Source of the DNA: Desulfuromonadales bacterium
Lineage (GTDB): Bacteria > Desulfobacterota > Desulfuromonadia > Desulfuromonadales > BM103
DNA: 5,089 nt
Direction: 5' to 3'
Assembly (NCBI GenBank): GCA_029859485.1
Contig: JAOUDB010000236.1
Location: 1 to 5,089 of the forward strand
The notes below the pieces were generated by a model that saw nothing but the letters and a program-made list of their open reading frames with translations, did not search any database and was not told the origin of the DNA. This document shows positions 1-5,089 of this stretch, one piece after another. Numbering within the stretch: the first letter of the stretch is position 1; each line of letters begins with the position of its first letter. Both the position numbers and the translations under genes were made by a program.

Positions 1-198
1 ATGTCTTGTACTGATGTCGTACCCAAAAGTTACCTCGGCGCGCTATTACAATTTACTGGCTATAGACAAAAACATAAAGCATTTCACCACAGAAACACTG
101 AGTACACAGAGCGAATCAATAATTCAGTCTTCTCTGCGTTCTCTGTGACTCGAGTGAGAGAATCGAACGGGCGGTTAAAGTTGTTCTATGCATCATAA
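1..198 (+). other. Left-edge region with an open frame that may be a gene tail or chance
   Basis: This stretch beyond the pump gene looks more A/T-rich than the operon. A plus-strand frame is open from base 1 to a TAA at 196-198, which would converge on the operon. Its second half is simply translated repeat (the FHHRNTEYTER and FSAFSVT segments), so only about 28 residues carry possible independent information, and I do not recognise them. The ATG at base 1 sits at the window edge, with no upstream sequence to judge it. It could be the 3' end of a neighbouring gene whose last codons come from the repeat, or non-coding DNA that happens to be open. I see no tRNA, other RNA gene or clear promoter here. 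Confidence 0.2.
85..156. repeat. Degenerate intergenic inverted repeat (CACAGAG/CTCTGTG type)
   Basis: The left arm (85-111) reads caccacagaaacactgag then tacacagag, and the right arm (132-156) reads ctctgcgttctctgtgac then tcgagtg. Folded together, the inner 16 bases (96-111 with 132-147) match at 13 positions around a 20-base loop (112-131). The outer ends match poorly, with about 16 of 25 matches over the whole arm. I recall similar CACAGAG-rich palindromes scattered in intergenic DNA of Geobacter-like and some other bacteria, but membership of that family is inference. The element starts about 50 bases after the pump stop when read along the operon. It might fold in the RNA and slow or end transcription, but no U-run follows the stem, so it is not a typical intrinsic terminator. 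Confidence 0.6.
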
Positions 199-205
199 CA
201 AACCA

Positions 206-3200
206 TCACACCTGCGTCTCCACATGAAAACGCTTGGCCATACGCTCCTTGATGCGGGCGAAGGCTGCATAAAGCACCGGCACGACGATCAGGGTCAACA
301 AAGTAGCGATTGCCAGACCGAAGATGACCGCAACAGCCATCGGTCCCCACCACTGTGCCGACTCGCCACCGACGATCATTGAGAGGTTACGGAAGTCAAA
401 GCTGACACCGACCGCCATCGGCAGCAGACCGAGGATGGTGGTAATAGCCGTCAGCATAACCGGACGAAAACGGACCAGGCCGGCACGCAGCAGCGCTTCG
501 TAAAGTTCCACCCCCTGTCGTCGTAGCTGGTTGATGTAATCGATCAGAACTATGGCGTTGTTGACCACCACCCCTGCCAACGAGATCACACCGATGCCGG
601 TCATAATGATACCAAAATTGGTCATGGTCAGGATTAGGCCGAGGAAAACGCCTGACAGGGAGAGAACCACGCTGGTCATAACGATGAATGTCTGCGAGAT
701 CGAGTTAAACTGGGTAATCAGAACCAGCACGATCAGAAACAGCGCGATCACAAAAGCCTTGGCGAGGAAAGCTGAGGCTTTTTGCTGCTCTTCCTGTTCT
801 CCGGAATAATCGATGCGGTAGCCACCAGGAAGATCGATGCCCGACAAAGCTTTTTTCACATCGACGAGCACATCATTGCTGTTACGCCCGGTGGTATTAC
901 CGGAGATAGTCACCACGCGTTTCTGGTCGATATGGCGGATAGAACCAAAGCCGGCTCCGATCTCCAATTTCGCCACCGTCGTCAAGGGTACCGGCGAGCC
1001 GAGGTTGGTCGGCACCAGTAGACTCTCGATGTCGGCGATCGATTGGCGACGCTCTTCCGGCAGGCGCACGATGATATCGTACTCGTCCTTGCCCTGACGG
1101 TAGACCCCCATCTTACTCCCACTGATTGCCGCCTTGACCAGCACTGAGATATCAGCTGTGGAGAGTCCTAAAAGAGTCGCTTTTTCACGATCCACCAGCA
1201 CACGAATTTCCGGCTTGGCCCGAGCGAAATCATCCTTGAGATCGACCAACCCGGGAATACCTTTGATCTTTTCTCGGGCCTGGCTGACCAGGCTTTCCAG
1301 AACAACGACATTTTCGCCGCTGACTTCGATGCTCACCGGAGCTCCGGTTGGAGGGCCTTCCTTTTCTTTCTCGACCTTGATTTCTGCGCCGGTAAAATTG
1401 GACAAGGCATTGCGCACCCGATTGAGAACCAGGTCGGATGACTCATGGCGATCTTCACTATCAACAAACTCAAGTGAAACCTTGGCCATATGCGACTGGC
1501 CGCCACTGTCGGAACCGGCTTCGCCGCTCGGTGCGACACCGACTTCGGCGATGGTGTACTTGACGTCACGTTCAGGGAAAACCACCTTTTCAACGATGCG
1601 GGCATACTCGTCTGAAGTGTCAAGACCGGTCCCCTCGGGCGATTTTATTTCTACGAAAGCCCGGTTCGGTTCGGTATCCGGGAAGAGCTCGATGCCGAGA
1701 ATCTTGGCATTGACCATGCCGCCAAAGATGCCGCAGATGACCAGTAACACAGCCACGGCAAGACCGATCGTCGCACCTTGATGCTTGAGCGCCCACTGCA
1801 GCACCCTCTTGTAGAAACGCACGACGAGGGTGCGCTCCACGTCCGGCTGCACCTCGCCTTTTTTAACGCGCATGAAGGTGGCACACACCGTCGGGTTAAT
1901 GACCAGTGCGACAAACAGCGAAGAGGTGAGGGTAATGATCAGGGTAATGGGCAAGAATTTCATGAACTCACCCATCAACCCCGGCCAGAAGGTCATGGGG
2001 AAAAAAGCACAGAGGGTGGTAATCGTCGAGCTGATCACCGGCCAACCGACTTCGCTGGCCGCGATCCGTGCAGCATCGACCCGGTTCTTGCCCTCCTGCA
2101 TGTGGCGATAGATGTTTTCGACGATAACAATAGCATTATCGACCAGCATGCCGAGCGCCAGCATCAGGCTGAAGAGCACCACCATGTTGAGGGTCATGCC
2201 GAGCGCCTGGATAATCGCAAAGGACATGAGCATGGAAAAGGGGATCGCCAGGGCGACAAAGAAGGAGTTGCGCAGGCCGAGGAAGAGGAAGAGCACCGAG
2301 ATCACCAGGAGCAGACCGGTGAGGATGTTGTTCTCCAGCTCCGAGACCATATTGCGGATATCTTTTGACTGGTTGAGCGTGACCGAGAGCTCGACCCCTT
2401 CCGGCATCATTGGCTTGGCATATTCGAGCAGGGCAAAGACCCAATCAGTCAGCTCGATAATATTCTCGCCGGTGCGCTTTTTGACCGCCAGGCTCACGCT
2501 TGGCTTGCCGTTGAGACGCGCGTAGCTTTTGGCGTCTTCAAAGGTGAAATCGATGGTCGCCATATCCTTGTAGTAGATCGGCTTGCCGTCGCGGACCACC
2601 ATCACCAGGTTGTCGATCTGTGCCGGGTCGGTAAATTCTCCGGGAATGCGCAGCAGGTACTTACCTTGGCCGATATCGATGCTGCCGCCGGGAATATTGA
2701 CGTTCTCGCGCGCAACCGCTGTCACGATTTCGTTAAATGAAACCCGGTATGCCGCCATGCGATCGGGATCAATCTCTACGCGCACCTGGTTTTCGCGACC
2801 GCCGGTCAAGACCACATCGAGCACTCCGGGAATTTCCTCGATAAGTTCCTCGAGCTCCTCGGCCACCCCTTTGAGGAGTGTTTCCGGCACTTCACCGGAG
2901 ACCGCCACCATCAGCACCGGGAACTCGGCCAAGTTGACTTCGAGAATCTGTGGATCATTTTCCAGATCGTCAGGCAGGTCACCTTTGGCCTGGTCAACCT
3001 TGTCGCGCACCCACTGGATGGCGTCGTCAATATCGACCTCGGGGATAAACTCGACGGTGATCATCGACGAACCTTCGGCGCTCACCGAACGGACCTCTTC
3101 GACGTTTTTCAGGCCACGCAGCTTGCGTTCGATCGGGTTGGTGATCAGTGATTCGATATCACTTGACGACACCCCCTCGTAGGTAGTCACCACCAACACG

Positions 3201-3331
3201 TAGGGAATGGTGATATCGGGAGTCGACTCGCGCGGCAGGGTTGCATAGCTGTAAATACCGACCACGATGATGATCAGCATCAGGGCAAAGACCGTGCTGC
3301 GCTGCCGGATCGCGGCGTTGGAGATCAACAT
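206..3331 (-). CDS. RND efflux pump, inner-membrane permease subunit (AcrB/HAE-1-like)
   Basis: This is a proton-driven inner-membrane exporter of the resistance-nodulation-division superfamily, the motor of a tripartite pump. Its 1041 residues match the usual 1020-1060 of the family. The two-fold pseudo-symmetric layout is visible: TM1 at about 13-31, a first periplasmic domain at about 32-335, TM2-TM6 at about 336-480, TM7 at about 520-540, a second periplasmic domain at about 541-855, and TM8-TM12 at about 856-1023. Recognisable motifs are PRESTPDITIPY after TM1 (33-44), GMLVDNAIVIVEN in TM4 (394-406), VVVNNAIVLIDYINQLR in TM10 (921-937) and the SAQWWGPMA stretch before TM12 (991-999). TM4 has one acidic residue where AcrB has two (D398, then N399), and TM10 has N924 where AcrB has its key lysine. 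The ATG lies one base after the adaptor stop, with GAGG nine bases upstream. The motifs fit HAE-1-like multidrug pumps better than CzcA/CusA metal pumps. Substrate is unknown, so no symbol is given. Confidence 0.96.
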   Translation of the reverse strand: MLISNAAIRQRSTVFALMLIIIVVGIYSYATLPRESTPDITIPYVLVVTTYEGVSSSDIESLITNPIERKLRGLKNVEEVRSVSAEGSSMITVEFIPEVDIDDAIQWVRDKVDQAKGDLPDDLENDPQILEVNLAEFPVLMVAVSGEVPETLLKGVAEELEELIEEIPGVLDVVLTGGRENQVRVEIDPDRMAAYRVSFNEIVTAVARENVNIPGGSIDIGQGKYLLRIPGEFTDPAQIDNLVMVVRDGKPIYYKDMATIDFTFEDAKSYARLNGKPSVSLAVKKRTGENIIELTDWVFALLEYAKPMMPEGVELSVTLNQSKDIRNMVSELENNILTGLLLVISVLFLFLGLRNSFFVALAIPFSMLMSFAIIQALGMTLNMVVLFSLMLALGMLVDNAIVIVENIYRHMQEGKNRVDAARIAASEVGWPVISSTITTLCAFFPMTFWPGLMGEFMKFLPITLIITLTSSLFVALVINPTVCATFMRVKKGEVQPDVERTLVVRFYKRVLQWALKHQGATIGLAVAVLLVICGIFGGMVNAKILGIELFPDTEPNRAFVEIKSPEGTGLDTSDEYARIVEKVVFPERDVKYTIAEVGVAPSGEAGSDSGGQSHMAKVSLEFVDSEDRHESSDLVLNRVRNALSNFTGAEIKVEKEKEGPPTGAPVSIEVSGENVVVLESLVSQAREKIKGIPGLVDLKDDFARAKPEIRVLVDREKATLLGLSTADISVLVKAAISGSKMGVYRQGKDEYDIIVRLPEERRQSIADIESLLVPTNLGSPVPLTTVAKLEIGAGFGSIRHIDQKRVVTISGNTTGRNSNDVLVDVKKALSGIDLPGGYRIDYSGEQEEQQKASAFLAKAFVIALFLIVLVLITQFNSISQTFIVMTSVVLSLSGVFLGLILTMTNFGIIMTGIGVISLAGVVVNNAIVLIDYINQLRRQGVELYEALLRAGLVRFRPVMLTAITTILGLLPMAVGVSFDFRNLSMIVGGESAQWWGPMAVAVIFGLAIATLLTLIVVPVLYAAFARIKERMAKRFHVETQV

Positions 3332-3332
3332 A

Positions 3333-4403
3333 TCAATCAGCCTCGACTTTCACTCTGGCTCCATCAGCCAGCAACTGGTGCCCTTTGACAATTAATTTTT
3401 CACCAAGGCTTAAGCCTTCTAGGATGACGGCCTGGCCACCGATCACTTTATCAATCTTCACCGGACGCAGCTGTGCCTCACCCTCGACTTCAACGTAGAC
3501 CACCTTGCGGCCATCGAGATCAACTACGGCATAGAGGGGGATTGCAATCGCACCTTTGAGCTCTCGCCGCAAGGCTTCGATGCGGACAATCATGCCGGGG
3601 CGCAGCTGTCGATCCTGATTGTCAACCTCGACCTTGCCCAGGTAGGTGCGGGTCCGTTCGTCCGCCTTGTACGCCAGGTGCACCAGCTTGCCGCTGCGCT
3701 GGATCTCTTCCCCGGTGTCGATCTGCGCCTGAACGACACTCACCTCTTCTCCGGGGTGGAAATAACGAACATCCTTTTCCGGCACATCAATCAACACCTT
3801 GAGGCGATCCACCTGCACCACCAGCGCCACAGGATCACCGACTTTTACATATTCCCCGCGTTCCACCATGCGATCATCGAGGACACCGGCGACCGGGGCC
3901 TTAATGATGCTTTTCTGCAGGGCAATGCTGGCAAGCGTGAGGTTCTGCCGGGCCGCCTCATATGCGGTTACGCTATTATCATATTCCTGCTGGCTAACAA
4001 GGTTTTCAGCCACCAACCGCTGCAGCCTCTGCATCGCCTTCTCCTTGATATCGGCATCAACCCGGTTGCGTTCCAGATTGGCCCTCTGGCTCACCGAATC
4101 GATCGTCATGATCTTTTGTCCGGCGGTCAGCATTTCACCTTCCTCGGGACCGACCCAGTCGACCGGCCCGGCAATCTCTGCGGCCAGGGTCAAATCCTCC
4201 CAGGCGTGCAGGGAACCCGGCAAACTGAAGCGCTCTTCAAGATCTTGTGCTGTAACAATCTGCACCTTGACCGAGGTTGCCTTGTCATTGGCAGTCCCTT
4301 GCGCTGCCGGGCTTGTTTCACTTGCCGAATCAGCTCCGCAGGCCGTCAACAGGGGCAGCAGGCAGAGACTCAAGAGGACCAGATTGCGGATTGCGCTGCT
4401 CAT
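3333..4403 (-). CDS. RND efflux periplasmic adaptor (membrane fusion protein), lipoprotein
   Basis: This 356-residue periplasmic adaptor links the RND pump to the outer-membrane channel. It begins with a lipoprotein signal peptide: a hydrophobic stretch at about 7-19, then the lipobox L19-T20-A21-C22. C22 should be lipidated and G23 follows it. A low-complexity Ser/Ala/Thr linker (24-44) precedes the fold. The first lipoyl half-motif is at about 72-103 and an alpha-helical hairpin at about 104-166. The hairpin tip carries R126, L127, L130, S137 and D142 in the spacing of the known TolC-docking motif RLxxLxxxxxxSxxxxD. The second lipoyl half follows at about 167-197 (KAPVAGVLDDRMVERGEYV), then the beta-barrel domain ending in LRPGM (267-271) and a membrane-proximal domain to residue 356. 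The start is set by a strong AAGGAG seven bases upstream and by the ATGA overlap with the preceding channel gene. The product should act in one complex with its two neighbours. Confidence 0.95.
   Translation of the reverse strand: MSSAIRNLVLLSLCLLPLLTACGADSASETSPAAQGTANDKATSVKVQIVTAQDLEERFSLPGSLHAWEDLTLAAEIAGPVDWVGPEEGEMLTAGQKIMTIDSVSQRANLERNRVDADIKEKAMQRLQRLVAENLVSQQEYDNSVTAYEAARQNLTLASIALQKSIIKAPVAGVLDDRMVERGEYVKVGDPVALVVQVDRLKVLIDVPEKDVRYFHPGEEVSVVQAQIDTGEEIQRSGKLVHLAYKADERTRTYLGKVEVDNQDRQLRPGMIVRIEALRRELKGAIAIPLYAVVDLDGRKVVYVEVEGEAQLRPVKIDKVIGGQAVILEGLSLGEKLIVKGHQLLADGARVKVEAD
3341..3344 (-). promoter_or_regulatory. Probable ribosome binding site of the RND pump gene
   Basis: On the minus strand these bases read GAGG, nine bases before the pump ATG and within the last codons of the adaptor gene. 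This is weaker than the adaptor's AAGGAG. Because only one base separates the adaptor stop from the pump start, pump translation probably also relies on coupling to the adaptor. Confidence 0.5.
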
Positions 4404-5089
4404 GGTGCAACTCCTTCATGCGGCAAAGCCGCGACAATATTATAGCGTTCGAGGTTGGTGCCCATGGCCTCATAAAGGCTGGTCTGGGCCCGGTAGTAAT
4501 CAGTTTTCGCAGCCACCTCGCGAATCTTCGCATCCACCAGAGCATTTTGGAAGATCAGGACCCGGAAGGTATTGGACAAACCCTCTTGCAAGCGACGAGT
4601 TTCCTGATCCAGGGTGGTTTGTGCCAGATCAGCATAGCGCTTTGCGACCTCCAGACGCTCTTCGCCAAGGTCGAGGACGGCATGCGCCGACCGAATCACA
4701 GTTTCTGCTGATATTTCTGCACGTTGCAAGCGATAGATAGATTGTTTGTCCTGTGCGGCAGCATCACGATATTGAGCTTTTGCCGTGCGGTTCTGCAAAG
4801 GCATACTGAAACGCAACCCGGCATACCAGCTGTTGCCATCTTGCTCAAGGGCTCGGCTTGCAGAGCGGTGCCAGTCACCGTCGTACTTGGTATTGTCGCC
4901 TTCGCCGGAGAGGCCATTGACACCGAGGCTGGCCTCAAGGTCGAGGCGTGGCAAGCGTTGGTTGTCGGCATAGACCAGCGCAATCTTACGAGACTCGATC
5001 TCCAGCCGAGCCTGCTGGAGATCCGGCCTCTTCTTGAGCCCGGTTGCGAGCGCGTTCACTAGGTCAGGGCTTTTTTCATCTCTGACCTC
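4400..5089 (-). CDS. TolC/OEP-family outer-membrane efflux channel, partial (C-terminal 229 aa)
   Basis: This is the C-terminal part of a TolC-like channel that forms the outer-membrane exit duct of the pump. The frame is open to the window's right edge, so the signal peptide and the first structural repeat are missing. The visible part begins EVRDEKSPDL, followed at visible residues 21-26 by RPDLQQ, which opens the second OEP repeat. Amphipathic strands follow at about 49-59 (LDLEASLGVNG) and 88-98 (WYAGLRFSMPL), flanking a polar, probably surface-exposed loop. Two long coiled-coil-like helices follow at about 101-170 and 173-209, with the typical ending SLYEAMGTNLERYNI. A full family member has about 420-480 residues, so roughly half is present. 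A GTG at 5057-5059 could be mistaken for the start, but the same frame and the same family-like sequence continue upstream of it. The TGA stop overlaps the adaptor ATG by four bases, indicating translational coupling. The remainder and any promoter lie outside the window. Confidence 0.93.
   Translation of the reverse strand, partial: EVRDEKSPDLVNALATGLKKRPDLQQARLEIESRKIALVYADNQRLPRLDLEASLGVNGLSGEGDNTKYDGDWHRSASRALEQDGNSWYAGLRFSMPLQNRTAKAQYRDAAAQDKQSIYRLQRAEISAETVIRSAHAVLDLGEERLEVAKRYADLAQTTLDQETRRLQEGLSNTFRVLIFQNALVDAKIREVAAKTDYYRAQTSLYEAMGTNLERYNIVAALPHEGVAP
4411..4416 (-). promoter_or_regulatory. Ribosome binding site of the adaptor gene
   Basis: On the minus strand these bases read AAGGAG, a near-perfect Shine-Dalgarno sequence seven bases before the adaptor ATG. 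The site lies inside the last codons of the channel gene (His-Glu-Gly-Val-Ala-Pro), so ribosomes finishing the channel end where the adaptor begins. It fixes the adaptor start at 4403. Confidence 0.8.

Noticed and set aside
1..85. Faint resemblance of the left-edge peptide (LGALLQFTG) to a DNA polymerase X-like motif
   Set aside because: Only a few residues match and the rest of the expected motif (GSKxHN) is absent. The match is too short to distinguish from chance.
96..147. Classic rho-independent terminator for the operon
   Set aside because: The stem has three mismatches and a 20-base loop, and no run of T follows it on either strand. It is better called a repeat that could affect transcript ends.
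1134..3182. Several plus-strand frames of 137-215 codons opposite the pump gene
   Set aside because: All lie antisense to conserved pump sequence with family motifs throughout. Their translations are low-complexity (Ser/Thr/Arg- or His/Glu/Gln-rich) and show no family motif.
3799..4740. Long plus-strand open frame (313 codons) opposite the adaptor and channel genes
   Set aside because: It crosses the adaptor-channel boundary antisense to two well-supported genes, and its translation is Ser/Arg/Pro-rich with no recognisable domain. It is the kind of shadow frame expected opposite moderately GC-rich coding DNA.
5057..5059. GTG as the start codon of the channel gene
   Set aside because: The frame continues upstream to the edge as EVRDEKSPDL, and the segment after the GTG starts in the middle of the OEP fold. 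A start here would lack a signal peptide and half the protein, so it is an internal Val codon.
206..5089. The operon as a heavy-metal (CzcCBA/CusCBA) efflux system
   Set aside because: The pump's TM4 and TM10 motifs (GMLVDNAIVIVEN, VVVNNAIVLIDYINQLR) and its overall sequence look like the HAE-1 drug-pump side of the family. The adaptor shows no His-rich or Met-rich metal-binding stretches.
1..5089. A previously undescribed multi-gene system, CRISPR array, insertion sequence or RNA gene
   Set aside because: Almost all of the window is explained by three conserved efflux genes. No spaced direct repeats, transposase or tRNA/rRNA-like sequence is visible in the remaining 205 bases.

Overview
The window holds most of one tripartite RND efflux operon. 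All of it reads on the minus strand (right to left): an outer-membrane channel of the TolC/OEP family (C-terminal 229 residues only, running off the right edge), a periplasmic adaptor lipoprotein (membrane fusion protein, 356 aa), and a complete inner-membrane RND pump (1041 aa). The genes are packed as one transcription unit. The channel stop and adaptor start overlap as ATGA, and one base separates the adaptor stop from the pump start. Together they would form a drug or toxic-compound export duct: the pump takes substrate from the inner leaflet or periplasm, the adaptor bridges, and the channel crosses the outer membrane. The substrate cannot be read from the sequence.

The organism is a diderm (Gram-negative type) bacterium, because it needs a TolC-type channel. 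The pump subfamily, the channel-adaptor-pump gene order and the CACAGAG-type intergenic inverted repeat all resemble what is seen in Desulfuromonadales (Geobacter and Desulfuromonas relatives). This placement is recall-based inference and could be wrong.

Layout: 1-205 is downstream non-operon sequence. It contains a degenerate inverted repeat (about 85-156) and a reading frame open from the left edge to a TAA at 196-198, which may be the tail of a convergent gene or chance. 206-3331 is the RND pump, 3333-4403 the adaptor, and 4400-5089 the partial channel. The promoter, any local regulator (often TetR-type in such operons) and the channel's signal peptide lie beyond the right edge.

I found no previously undescribed system. 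The points most worth a second look are the pump's proton-relay residues, which differ from the AcrB pattern, and the intergenic repeat.
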